Assembly (NCBI RefSeq): GCF_018130765.1 | Contig: NZ_JAFCJZ010000002.1 | Span: 1-64,000, forward strand | Source: Bradyrhizobium iriomotense | GTDB lineage: Bacteria > Pseudomonadota > Alphaproteobacteria > Rhizobiales > Xanthobacteraceae | Reading direction: 5' to 3' | DNA: 64,000 bases | Part shown: positions 51,466 through 59,589 of the stretch, one piece after another | Position numbering within the stretch: the first letter of the stretch is position 1 | Layout: every line of letters begins with the position of its first letter | Program-made: the position numbers and the translations under genes | Notes under the pieces: model-generated | Seen by the model: only the letters and a program-made list of their open reading frames with translations | Told to the model about the DNA's origin: nothing | Database searches by the model: none

Positions 51466-52602
51466 GTGAACTCCGAACCGCTGTTGCTGGCAACGCCCTC
51501 TGGCGATGCGCTGAAATTGCGCCCGGAAGGGCCCTGGACCGCAGCGAATGTGACGACGCTCGAAACGCTGTCCCGGTCCGTGGGAGCCGAGGTCGATCGG
51601 TCGAGGGGTGTGACCCTGGACATGTCGGGCGTCAGTGCGCTGGACACGCTCGGCGCCTGGGTCCTGGAGAAACTGTCGCGCCGGGCTGCATCGTCGGGCA
51701 GATCGGCCGAGTTCGTCGGTGTCGCCGATCATTTCAGCGGCCTGATGGAGGAGGTGCGCCAGGTCAACCGCCATACGCCGGCGCCGGCAGCGGCGCCAAA
51801 TCCGGTTCTGCTCAGGCTCGGCGATCTCGGAAAGTCCACGGTCGGCGCGCGGGAGGACATCACGATCTTCCTGCAAATGCTTGGCGCCTTGTTCATGGCC
51901 GTCGTCGGCGTGCTGCGCCGGCCGCGAACGCTGCGGCTGACGTCGCTGGTCTACCAGCTCTACCGTATCGGGTGGCAGGCGATCCCCATCGTCGTTCTGA
52001 TCACGTTCCTGATCGGCGCCATCATCGCCCAGCAGGGATTCTTCCATTTCCGCAGGTTCGGCGCGGAGTCCTACACCGTCGACATGGTCGGCATCCTGGT
52101 GCTGCGCGAGCTCGGCGTTCTGATCGTCGCCATCATGGTCGCAGGACGTTCGGGAAGCGCCTACACCGCCGAGCTTGGCTCGATGAAGATGCGCGAGGAG
52201 ATCGACGCGCTTTCGACCATGGGGCTCGATCCCGTCGACGTCCTGATCCTGCCCCGCGTTGCGGCTCTGGTCATCGCGCTGCCGATCCTGGCCTTCATCG
52301 GATCGATTGCCGCGCTCTATGGCGGCGGCCTGGTCGCGCAGTTCTATGGCGACATGGGACCGGCGATCTACATCGCACGGCTGCATGAGGCCATATCCGT
52401 CACCCATTTCGAGGTGGGCATCCTGAAGGCACCGTTCATGGCGCTGGTGATCGGGATCGTCGCCTGCAGCGAGGGCCTGCGCGTCAAGGGCAGCGCCGAG
52501 TCGCTCGGGCGGCAGACGACGACCTCCGTGGTGAAGTCGATCTTCCTGGTGATCGTGCTCGACGGCTTGTTCGCGATCTTCTTTGCCTCGATCGGAATGT
52601 GA
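51466..52602 (+). CDS. mlaE: MlaE-type ABC permease with N-terminal STAS domain
   Basis: A 378-aa protein. Residues 1-110 form a STAS domain (VTLDMSGVSALDTLGAWVLE), normally the separate protein MlaB. Residues 140-378 are the MlaE permease with the signature MVAGRSGSAYTAELGSMKMR, EEIDALSTMGLDPVDVLILP and the late SLGRQTTTSVVKSIFLVIV. It moves phospholipids between membranes together with the ATPase and MCE protein encoded next. GTG start; GAGGTGGAAG upstream. A FixK-type box is centred 76 bp upstream, suggesting envelope remodelling at low oxygen. Confidence 0.88.
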   Translation: MNSEPLLLATPSGDALKLRPEGPWTAANVTTLETLSRSVGAEVDRSRGVTLDMSGVSALDTLGAWVLEKLSRRAASSGRSAEFVGVADHFSGLMEEVRQVNRHTPAPAAAPNPVLLRLGDLGKSTVGAREDITIFLQMLGALFMAVVGVLRRPRTLRLTSLVYQLYRIGWQAIPIVVLITFLIGAIIAQQGFFHFRRFGAESYTVDMVGILVLRELGVLIVAIMVAGRSGSAYTAELGSMKMREEIDALSTMGLDPVDVLILPRVAALVIALPILAFIGSIAALYGGGLVAQFYGDMGPAIYIARLHEAISVTHFEVGILKAPFMALVIGIVACSEGLRVKGSAESLGRQTTTSVVKSIFLVIVLDGLFAIFFASIGM

Positions 52603-52604
52603 CC

Positions 52605-53372
52605 ATGGGCGAACAGCAGGAAGAGTTCGCGATCCGGGTTCGCGACCTCGTGGTCGGTTTCGGCCGCCAGACCGTGCTCGACCATCTGTCGCTCGATGTG
52701 CGCCGGGGCGAGATCCTCGGGCTGGTGGGCGCGTCCGGCGGCGGCAAGTCGGTGCTGATGCGGACCATCATCGGCCTGATCCCGCGCCGGAGTGGCACCA
52801 TCGAGGTCATGGGACAGCCGATCGGCGGCCGCACGCAAGGTGCGGCCACGGCCTGGGGCATCCTGTTCCAGCAGGGCGCGCTGTTCTCTTCGCTGACGGT
52901 CCGCCAGAACGTCCAGTTTCCGCTGCGCGAAAATCTCGTCCTGTCGCAGGAGCTGATGGACGAGATCGCGATCGCCAAGCTCGAGATGGTCGGATTGCGG
53001 GCGCAGGATGCCGACAAATATCCGGCGGAGCTCTCGGGTGGAATGACCAAGCGCGTGGCGCTGGCGCGCGCGCTTGCGCTCGATCCGCCGATCCTGTTCC
53101 TGGACGAGCCGACCTCCGGCCTCGATCCGATCGCCGCCGGCGATTTCGATGCGCTGATCGGGACCCTGCAAAAGACCCTGGGGCTGACCGTGTTCATGGT
53201 CACCCATGATCTCGCCAGCCTCACCACGGTCTGCGACCGCGTCGCCGCGCTCGCCGACGGCAAGATCGTCGCAATCGGGCCGATGCGCGAACTGCTGCAA
53301 TCCGAGCATCCCTGGGTGCGCGCCTATTTCCACGGCAAGCGCTCGCAGATGCTGCAACACGAGATGAGATGA
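52605..53372 (+). CDS. mlaF: MlaF-type ABC ATPase
   Basis: A 255-aa protein. Walker A VGASGGGKSVLMRTIIGL; Q-loop LFQQGALFSSLTVRQNV; signature AELSGGMTKRVALARALALD; Walker B ILFLDEPTSGLDPIAAGDF; switch His in MVTHDLASL. A GTG at 52599 overlapping the permease stop is an alternative start. It powers the lipid transporter and is followed after 3 bases by the MCE-domain gene. Confidence 0.9.
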   Translation: MGEQQEEFAIRVRDLVVGFGRQTVLDHLSLDVRRGEILGLVGASGGGKSVLMRTIIGLIPRRSGTIEVMGQPIGGRTQGAATAWGILFQQGALFSSLTVRQNVQFPLRENLVLSQELMDEIAIAKLEMVGLRAQDADKYPAELSGGMTKRVALARALALDPPILFLDEPTSGLDPIAAGDFDALIGTLQKTLGLTVFMVTHDLASLTTVCDRVAALADGKIVAIGPMRELLQSEHPWVRAYFHGKRSQMLQHEMR

Positions 53373-53375
53373 GAC

Positions 53376-54479
53376 ATGGAAACCCGCGCTCCCTACGTGC
53401 TGATCGGCAGCTTCGTACTGGCCGCGATTATCGCGGTGTTCGGCTTCGTCTATTGGCTGAACAACACCGGCGGCATCGGGCCGCGCACGAACTATCGCGT
53501 GCAATTCCAGGGACCTGTGCCGGGTCTCTTGGTCGGCGCCGGCGTGCTGTTCAACGGCATCCGCGTCGGCGAGGTGACCCAGCTCGGGCTAGCGCCGGAC
53601 AATCCGCGCTTCGTCAACGCGACGATCTCGGTTGCTTCGGCAACGCCCGTGCGCGCCGACACCAGGGTCGGGCTCGATTTCCAGGGCTTGACCGGCGTTC
53701 CCGTGGTGACGCTGGAGGGCGGCATGATCGTCGCCAAATCCGGCGAGCCCCTGACCTTGATCGCCGAGGCCGGCGCAGGCCAGAGCATGACGCAGGCCGC
53801 GCGCGATGCGCTGCGGCGGGTCGACACCGTGCTGGAGGACAATTCCGGTCCGCTGAAGGACACCATCGCCAATCTCAAGACATTCTCCGACGGGCTTGCG
53901 CGCAACACCGGCAAGATCGACGGCATCCTGGCGGGTCTCGAGAAGATGACCGGTGGCGGGACGCCTGCGCAGAAGATCACCTACGACCTGCGCGCGCCGC
54001 AGAACCTTGGCCCGGCCGGCAAGACGTTCTCCGCGTCGCTGGCCATTCCCGAGCCGACCGCGGTCGCGATGCTCCAGACCCAGCGCATGCTGTTCTCTCC
54101 CGTCGGTGACAACCCGGGCTTTGCCGATTTCCTGTGGGCCGACAGCATCCCGAAGCTGGTGCAGGCGCGGCTGATCGACAGTTTCGAGAACTACGACATC
54201 GCTCATGCGCCGTTGCGCACCAGCGATCTCGGGCAGGCGGACTACCAGCTTCTGATCGACATCAGACGCTTCCGGATCGCCACGGAAGGCGAGACAAGGG
54301 TCGAGATCGCCCTGTCGGCGCGCATCGTCGACAAGAACGGCAAGGTGATCGCGTCCCGCCTCGTCGAGACCAGCGAGAAGCTGGACAAGGTCGAGCCAGC
54401 GGCTGCCGTTGCGGCGTTCGATGCGGCTTTCGCCCGCATCGCCAAGGAGCTGATCGGCTGGACGGTGCAGGCGGTCTAA
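53376..54479 (+). CDS. mlaD: MlaD (MCE) protein fused to a PqiC/ABC_trans_aux-like domain
   Basis: A 367-aa protein. N-terminal membrane anchor (VLIGSFVLAAIIAVFGFVYW). MCE domain at about 38-115 (VPGLLVGAGVLFNGIRVGEV; GLDFQGLTGVPVVTLEGG). Helical linker to about 195. C-terminal domain (YDLRAPQNLGPAG; LWADSIPKLVQARLIDSFEN; DIRRFRIATEGETRVEIAL) matching the outer-membrane auxiliary lipoprotein family (PqiC-like), which is usually encoded separately. The fusion would place donor and acceptor lipid-binding parts on one chain. No lipobox is present. Confidence 0.85.
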   Translation: METRAPYVLIGSFVLAAIIAVFGFVYWLNNTGGIGPRTNYRVQFQGPVPGLLVGAGVLFNGIRVGEVTQLGLAPDNPRFVNATISVASATPVRADTRVGLDFQGLTGVPVVTLEGGMIVAKSGEPLTLIAEAGAGQSMTQAARDALRRVDTVLEDNSGPLKDTIANLKTFSDGLARNTGKIDGILAGLEKMTGGGTPAQKITYDLRAPQNLGPAGKTFSASLAIPEPTAVAMLQTQRMLFSPVGDNPGFADFLWADSIPKLVQARLIDSFENYDIAHAPLRTSDLGQADYQLLIDIRRFRIATEGETRVEIALSARIVDKNGKVIASRLVETSEKLDKVEPAAAVAAFDAAFARIAKELIGWTVQAV

Positions 54480-54497
54480 ATTGCGCTTTAGGGCCGG

Positions 54498-54815
54498 CTA
54501 TTCGAGCGTCTTCAGGTAGGACAGCAGATCGTGGATCTGGTCCGGATTGAGCTCGAAGGCCGGCATGTCGGCGTGGCCGGTGTAGATGCCTTCCGCCAGC
54601 GCCTCGCCAAGGGTCTCGATCGGATAGCGCCGGTGCAGGGTGCGTAGCGGGGGCGCGATCTTGAGCGGGCTCTCGGAGACGCGGTCGATCGCGTGGCATC
54701 GCGCGCAATTGGTCCGCGCGAAGGCCTTGCCGCGTTGTTCGGCGGTGGGGGCCGCCAGCGCAGGCGTGATCAGAAAGAGGCCAATCAGGCCCTGGCGGAG
54801 CGCGTGCTGAAACAT
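54498..54815 (-). CDS. small class I c-type cytochrome
   Basis: A 105-aa periplasmic protein. Signal peptide MFQHALRQGLIGLFLITPAL with cleavage near LAA. Heme attachment is CARCH (Cys37, Cys40, His41); the likely axial methionine is Met84 in GHADMPAFELN. A monoheme electron carrier, probably for a terminal oxidase. It diverges from the FNR-type regulator gene, and a TTGAT-type FNR box is centred 65 bp upstream. It is convergent with the Mla operon. Confidence 0.85.
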   Translation of the reverse strand: MFQHALRQGLIGLFLITPALAAPTAEQRGKAFARTNCARCHAIDRVSESPLKIAPPLRTLHRRYPIETLGEALAEGIYTGHADMPAFELNPDQIHDLLSYLKTLE

Positions 54816-54873
54816 GGAAGGCGGAATCCCGTCGAACTCTCGGCGCAGAATAGAGGGGGGAGGGAGGCCAAAA

Positions 54874-54887
54874 TTGATCTGGGTCAA
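54874..54887. promoter_or_regulatory. FixK/FNR-type box
   Basis: TTGATCTGGGTCAA, between the cytochrome c gene (centre 65 bp from its start) and the FNR-type regulator gene (91 bp). It allows autoregulation as well as control of the cytochrome. Confidence 0.72.
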
Positions 54888-54971
54888 TCGCATTTGTGGC
54901 GGCGCAGTAAAATGCAGCCGCGTGGCGGACTCGGCCGGGGGGCGGAGCTGGACCCACGCTAGGAGCGGTGG

Positions 54972-55685
54972 ATGAAGCCTTCCGTGGTCACGATTGAGCC
55001 GAACGGGCATTTCTGCAGCGATTGTGGCGTGCGTGGATCGGCGGTTTGTTCGTCGCTGGATGCGGCCGAACTCAGGGAGTTCGAGCATCTCGGACGCCGT
55101 GTCCATTTTTCTTCCGGCGAGACCGTGTTCTCCGAGGAGGACATCACGACCTCGTTCTACAACGTCCTTGATGGTGTCATGCGGCTGTACAAGCTGCTGC
55201 CCGACGGCCGCCGGCAGATCGTGGGTTTCGCATTGCCCGGCGATTTCCTTGGGATGAATCTTTCCGGCCGCCACAATTTTTCGGCCGATGCAATCGGCGC
55301 GGTGACCGTCTGCCAGTTCGCAAAGGCGCCCTTCGGCCGTTTCATCGAGGATCGTCCGCAGCTACTCAGGCGGATCAACGAGCTCGCCATTCGCGAGTTG
55401 AGCCAGGCGCGCGACCATATGGTCCTGCTCGGCCGCCGCTCGGCGGACGAGAAGGTCGCCGCTTTCCTGCTCGGCTGGCGCGAACGGCTGTTGGCGCTCA
55501 AGGGGCCGTCCGACACGGTTCCGCTTCCGATGAGCCGCCAGGACATCGCCGACTATCTCGGCCTGACCATCGAAACCGTCAGCCGCACCTTCACCAAGCT
55601 CGAACGCCACGGTGCGATCGAGATCATTCACGGCGGAATCAGCCTGCTCGACCCGGCGCGCGTCGAGGCCTTGGCCGCAGCCTGA
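54972..55685 (+). CDS. FNR-type transcriptional regulator with Fe-S cysteines
   Basis: A 237-aa Crp/Fnr regulator. N-terminal Cys15-x2-Cys18-x7-Cys26 plus Cys114 match the four ligands of the oxygen-labile [4Fe-4S] cluster in FNR/FnrN. The cyclic-nucleotide-fold beta roll is FALPGDFLGMNLSGRHNFSA. The recognition helix TIETVSRTFTKLERHGAIEI has the Glu-x-x-Ser-Arg signature that reads TTGAT-N4-ATCAA. It is probably the oxygen sensor (FnrN/AadR-like) acting with FixK on the boxes in this block. A box lies 91 bp upstream. Confidence 0.9.
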   Translation: MKPSVVTIEPNGHFCSDCGVRGSAVCSSLDAAELREFEHLGRRVHFSSGETVFSEEDITTSFYNVLDGVMRLYKLLPDGRRQIVGFALPGDFLGMNLSGRHNFSADAIGAVTVCQFAKAPFGRFIEDRPQLLRRINELAIRELSQARDHMVLLGRRSADEKVAAFLLGWRERLLALKGPSDTVPLPMSRQDIADYLGLTIETVSRTFTKLERHGAIEIIHGGISLLDPARVEALAAA

Positions 55686-55713
55686 CAGGGCTTTCCACAA
55701 CGCTCTCGGTTTT

Positions 55714-55727
55714 TTGATCCCGATCAA
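55714..55727. promoter_or_regulatory. perfect FNR/FixK box
   Basis: TTGATCCCGATCAA, a perfect palindrome, centre 58 bp before the small membrane protein gene at 55779. Confidence 0.78.
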
Positions 55728-55778
55728 TGACGCCCGGCATCCGCCGCAAATAATGCGCTCAAACGATCCGGGAGGAGC

Positions 55779-55907
55779 ATGATGCCCACTGACGCGTTGC
55801 TGATGACTATTGTCGTCGTGGCGATCTTCGTCACGTTCGCCGCAGCTCTGGCGTGGGCGGACCGGCAAACCAGCGCAGGCAGGATCCATCCCGATTCCAA
55901 GCGTTGA
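55779..55907 (+). CDS. 42-aa single-pass membrane protein, FNR-box controlled
   Basis: The product is MMPTDALLMTIVVVAIFVTF followed by AAALAWADRQTSAGRIHPDS and KR. One membrane helix (residues about 7-28) with a short polar C-terminal tail. The ribosome site GGAGGAG lies immediately upstream, and a perfect FNR box is centred 58 bp before the ATG. Size and topology resemble small accessory subunits of terminal oxidases (CcoQ-like, CydX-like), but no oxidase gene is adjacent. A second ATG (55782) may be used. Too short for most gene finders. Confidence 0.7.
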   Translation: MMPTDALLMTIVVVAIFVTFAAALAWADRQTSAGRIHPDSKR

Positions 55908-56189
55908 TGCTGCGGATCATGGTTTCCGCCTGGTGAGCTAGCTGTCCGCTTTCGCCCAGCCGGCGTTGGGCCGTTCGGTAGCGCCTTGACGCAATCGCGA
56001 CTTGCGGTGCCTGCAACTCTGCATCGACCGGAGCGCATCGGCGCATCCTTTGGATGCCGACCCCGAGCCGGGGCCGAGGTAATCTCGCCGCATTTGCCTA
56101 AAACCGCGGGCATGCTTTCCGGTTGAAAAGCCGGGCAACACTGACTACGCAGGAACTCCAGTGCCTCGCAGTCTTAGGAGCCCAGCGGC

Positions 56190-56918
56190 GTGCCTCAGGA
56201 CAAGACCGGCGACCCCCGGCAATCGGCGGGCAACAAATTATCGGTCCTGCGCAAGCACCCGATCTTCGCGGATCTGGAGCCGGAGGCGCTCGATCAGCTT
56301 TGCCGCTACGCCAAGCACACCACGGTGAAGCGCGGCGCGACGATCGCCGCCAAGGGCGATCCCGGCAACAATTTGTTCGCGGTGATCACCGGAACAGTGA
56401 AGATATCCTCCTCGTCGCCTGACGGGCGGAATGCCATTCTCAATCTCATCGGTCCTGGAGAAATCTTTGGCGAGATCGCGGTTCTCGATGGTGCGCCGCG
56501 TTCGGCGGATGCGACAGCCAACACCAATTGCGAGCTCTACATCATCGACCGCCGCGACTTCCTGCCGTTCGTGAAGAGTCAGCCGGCGCTGGCGATGAAG
56601 TTCATCGAACTGCTCTGCGCGCGCCTTCGCTGGACCAGCCAGCAGGTCGAGCAGGTGATCCTGCAAAATCTGCCGGGGCGGCTGGCAAGCGCGCTGCTCG
56701 GCCTCACCGAGGAGCGCAAGCTCGACTCCGGCAGCGGCACGCTCGCCATCACCCAGCAGGAGATCAGCGAGATGGTGGGGATGACGCGCGAGAGCATCAA
56801 CAAGCAATTGCGCGCCTGGGCCGGTCGCGGTTGGGTTCGTCTCGAGCATGGTGCCATCGTGGTGCTCGACACCGATGCATTGCGCGAACTCGCCGAGAGC
56901 GGCCTCGACGGCGAGTAA
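56190..56918 (+). CDS. Crp/Fnr family regulator without Fe-S cysteines
   Basis: A 242-aa protein. Cyclic-nucleotide-binding fold: DPGNNLFAVITGTVKISSSS and the phosphate cassette FGEIAVLDGAPRSADATANT, close to the CRP pattern. HTH: ITQQEISEMVGMTRESINKQ, lacking the Glu-x-x-Ser-Arg of FNR. No cysteine cluster, so it probably responds to cNMP or another ligand rather than oxygen. GTG start with AGGAG 8 nt upstream. It converges with the cyclase gene at 56929. Targets unknown. Confidence 0.87.
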   Translation: MPQDKTGDPRQSAGNKLSVLRKHPIFADLEPEALDQLCRYAKHTTVKRGATIAAKGDPGNNLFAVITGTVKISSSSPDGRNAILNLIGPGEIFGEIAVLDGAPRSADATANTNCELYIIDRRDFLPFVKSQPALAMKFIELLCARLRWTSQQVEQVILQNLPGRLASALLGLTEERKLDSGSGTLAITQQEISEMVGMTRESINKQLRAWAGRGWVRLEHGAIVVLDTDALRELAESGLDGE

Positions 56919-56928
56919 TACGTCTCAG

Positions 56929-57705
56929 CTAATTGTCGATGATGGCGACCGCGCGGGTCCAGCCCGCCGAGGCGCGTTCGATCTTCACGGGGAAGCATGA
57001 GACCGTGAATCCGGTCGAAGGCAATTGATCGAGATTGTGCAGCTTCTCGAGATGGCAATAGCCGATGTGGCGTCCCGCCTTGTGGCCTTCCCAGATCAGG
57101 CCGGCGTCCTTGGTCTCGGCATATTTCTTCGCGGTGAAGACGAACGGCGCGTCCCAGCTCCAGCCATCGGTGCCGGTCAGCCGCACGCCGCGTTCGAGCA
57201 GATACATGGTGGCCTCATAGCCCATGCCGCAACCGGAGTTGACGTAACTGGCCTCGCCGAATTTGGCGCCGGCGCTGGTGTTGACGACCACGATCTCGAG
57301 CGGCGATAGCGTGTGCCCAATGCGCTTGAGCTCGGTCTCGACGTCGCCGGCAGTCACGACGTAGCCGTCAGGCAGATGCCGGAAGTCGAGCTTCACGCCG
57401 GGCTGAAGGCACCACTCCAGCGGCACCTCATCGATGGTCCATGACCGCTCGCCGCGGTTCATGGTCGGATGGAAGTGCCAGGGCGCGTCGAGATGCGTGC
57501 CGTTGTGGGTCGACAACGAGACCTGTTCGACGGCCCAGCCCTGGCCGTCCGGCAGGTCTTCCGCCTTGAGGCCGTCGAAGAACTGCAGCATGCGCGGCAG
57601 GCCCTGCTGGTGGTCGATGTACTGGATCGTCGGATGGTTGCCTGGCGGATCGGACGTCACGTCGTTTCGGAGCGGCACCGAAATATCGATCAGCTTCCGC
57701 GGCAT
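56929..57705 (-). CDS. cyclase family protein (kynurenine-formamidase-like hydrolase)
   Basis: A 258-aa protein. The metal-binding signature HxGTHxDxPxH is present as HNGTHLDAPWH. Segments PLRNDVTSDPPGNHPTIQYI and VVNTSAGAKFGEASYVNSGC fit the cyclase/KynB-like superfamily of metal-dependent amide or lactone hydrolases. It may open a cyclic product of the adjacent TRAP-imported compound. The start at 57705 has GAGGG 7 nt upstream. It is divergent from the TRAP operon, with a 25-bp inverted repeat in the shared region. Confidence 0.82.
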   Translation of the reverse strand: MPRKLIDISVPLRNDVTSDPPGNHPTIQYIDHQQGLPRMLQFFDGLKAEDLPDGQGWAVEQVSLSTHNGTHLDAPWHFHPTMNRGERSWTIDEVPLEWCLQPGVKLDFRHLPDGYVVTAGDVETELKRIGHTLSPLEIVVVNTSAGAKFGEASYVNSGCGMGYEATMYLLERGVRLTGTDGWSWDAPFVFTAKKYAETKDAGLIWEGHKAGRHIGYCHLEKLHNLDQLPSTGFTVSCFPVKIERASAGWTRAVAIIDN

Positions 57706-57833
57706 GGGCATTCCCTCGAGACAGTCCAGTGTTCGGGATATCTTGAGGGGCCTCCATTGGAGGCGTCAAGTCACGCTCCGGCGACGTCGAGCCGGCCGCC
57801 ATACCCACCATAGTGCGAATTGCGCAAGAAACT

Positions 57834-57858
57834 GATCGATGCAACTCTTGCATTGATC
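57834..57858. promoter_or_regulatory. inverted repeat, operator candidate for cyclase/TRAP region
   Basis: GATCGATGCAA (57834-57844), three bases, TTGCATTGATC (57848-57858): 10 of 11 positions pair. It lies in the 294-bp divergent region, which otherwise contains no gene. The regulator is not in the window's immediate neighbourhood. Confidence 0.45.
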
Positions 57859-57999
57859 GATGCTGGATTTGGCTTGGACAGAGAATGCCGCCCGCCCTAG
57901 GGACGACATTGGCGCTTGACTTCACGCCTGAAGTGGAGCGACCCAAGACGGCCTGCAGCCTGCCCGACAACGACATAATCACCTCAGGAGGAAGCCCAG

Positions 58000-58971
58000 A
58001 TGAAGACACTCACCGGTATCATCGCAGCCGCCGTGCTGGCGGTCTCAGCGCCGCTGGCGACTGCGCGCGATTTCCGCTCCGCCGACGTCCATCCCGCCGA
58101 CTATCCGACCGTCGAGGCCGTCAAGTTCATGGGCAAGCAGCTCGCGACGGCGAGCGGCGGCAAGCTCGGCGTGAAGGTGTTTCCGAACGGTGCCCTGGGC
58201 TCCGAGAAGGACACCATCGAGCAGCTCAAGATCGGCGCGCTCGACATGATGCGGATCAACGCGTCGCCGCTGAACAACTTCGTGCCCGAGACCGTTGCCC
58301 TGTGCCTGCCCTTCGTCTTCCGGGACACGCAGCACATGCGCACCGTCCTTGACGGGCCGATCGGCGACGAGATCCTGGCGGCCATGGAGCCCGCGGGCCT
58401 GGTCGGCCTTGCCTATTACGACAGCGGCGCCCGGTCCATCTACACGGTGAAGGCACCGGTCAAGTCGCTCGCGGACCTCAAGGGCCTGAAGATCCGCGTT
58501 CAGCAATCCGACCTCTGGGTCGGCATGATTCAGAGCCTCGGTGCCAACCCGACCCCGATGCCCTATGGCGAGGTCTACACCGCGCTCAAGACCGGCCTCG
58601 TGGACGCCGCCGAGAACAACTGGCCCTCCTACGAGTCCTCGCGCCATTTCGAGGCGGCCAAGTTCTACAACGTCACCGAGCACTCGCTGGCGCCGGAAGT
58701 TCTCGTGATGTCGAAAAAGGTCTGGGACACGCTGAGCAAGGAGGATCAGGCGATGGTCCGCAGGGCGGCCAAGGAATCGGTGCCGGTCATGCGCAAGCTC
58801 TGGGACGAGCGCGAGCAGGCCTCCCGCAAGACTGTCGAGGCGGCCGGCGTTCAGGTCGTGACGATCGCCAACAAGCAGGAGTTCGTCGACGCGATGAAGC
58901 CGGTGTACCAGAAGTTCGCCGGCGACGAGAAGCTGCAGGGCCTCGTCAAGCGTATCCAGGACACGAAGTAA
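58000..58971 (+). CDS. TRAP transporter substrate-binding protein (DctP family)
   Basis: A 323-aa periplasmic protein. Signal peptide MKTLTGIIAAAVLAVSAPLA cut near TAR. Family segments: GLKIRVQQSDLWVGMIQSLG (Arg for the carboxylate) and PYGEVYTALKTGLVDAAENN. It binds a carboxylate, probably a sugar acid or aromatic acid. AGGAGG lies before the ATG. It is first in an operon with the two membrane subunits and an SDR. Confidence 0.9.
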   Translation: MKTLTGIIAAAVLAVSAPLATARDFRSADVHPADYPTVEAVKFMGKQLATASGGKLGVKVFPNGALGSEKDTIEQLKIGALDMMRINASPLNNFVPETVALCLPFVFRDTQHMRTVLDGPIGDEILAAMEPAGLVGLAYYDSGARSIYTVKAPVKSLADLKGLKIRVQQSDLWVGMIQSLGANPTPMPYGEVYTALKTGLVDAAENNWPSYESSRHFEAAKFYNVTEHSLAPEVLVMSKKVWDTLSKEDQAMVRRAAKESVPVMRKLWDEREQASRKTVEAAGVQVVTIANKQEFVDAMKPVYQKFAGDEKLQGLVKRIQDTK

Positions 58972-59037
58972 GAGCACGGCGGATCGGGTCCGGCGTCGCC
59001 GCAAGGTGACACCGGGCCCTCGCGAGGGAGGCGCGCG

Positions 59038-59589
59038 ATGACAGACCCACACGTCGCAGATCACGAGCAGGAGGCGGTCACCGGGCGGCCGTCCACCGGC
59101 CTGCTCTCGCGGATCAATGCACCCATCGCGCGCCTCGGCATGTATCTGTCGGTGACGGGATTGCTCGTCATCGTCACCATCGTGTTCTACCAGGTGTTCG
59201 GACGCTACGTGCTCAATTCCAGCCCGACCTGGACCGAGAATCTTGCGCTGGTCCTCATTCTGTATGTCACACTGATTGGTGCCGCCGTCGGCGTGCGCGA
59301 TGCTGGCCACATCGGCATGGACAGTCTGCTGGTCATGCTTCCGGATCACGTCCGGGAAAAAGTCGAGATCGTGATCCACGTTCTGGTGGCCGTGTTCGGC
59401 ATTGCGATGGCCTATAACGGCTGGATCCTCGGGGCGTCGGTCGGCACCGTGAAGATCCCCAATCTCGGCCTGCCCGAGGTCATCCGCTACGTCCCGCTGA
59501 TTGCCTCCGGCATCCTGATCGTTTCCTTCTCCATCGAGCACATCATTGCTCTCCTGCGCGGCGAAGAGGTCGTCCCCTCATGGAACTGA
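59038..59589 (+). CDS. TRAP transporter small permease (DctQ family)
   Basis: A 183-aa inner-membrane protein with four helices. DctQ features: VFYQVFGRYVLNSSPTWTEN and AAVGVRDAGHIGMDSLL. A hydrophilic N-terminus of about 40 residues precedes the first helix. Its end overlaps the large permease gene start by 10 bases, indicating coupling. It scaffolds the DctM subunit. Confidence 0.88.
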   Translation: MTDPHVADHEQEAVTGRPSTGLLSRINAPIARLGMYLSVTGLLVIVTIVFYQVFGRYVLNSSPTWTENLALVLILYVTLIGAAVGVRDAGHIGMDSLLVMLPDHVREKVEIVIHVLVAVFGIAMAYNGWILGASVGTVKIPNLGLPEVIRYVPLIASGILIVSFSIEHIIALLRGEEVVPSWN

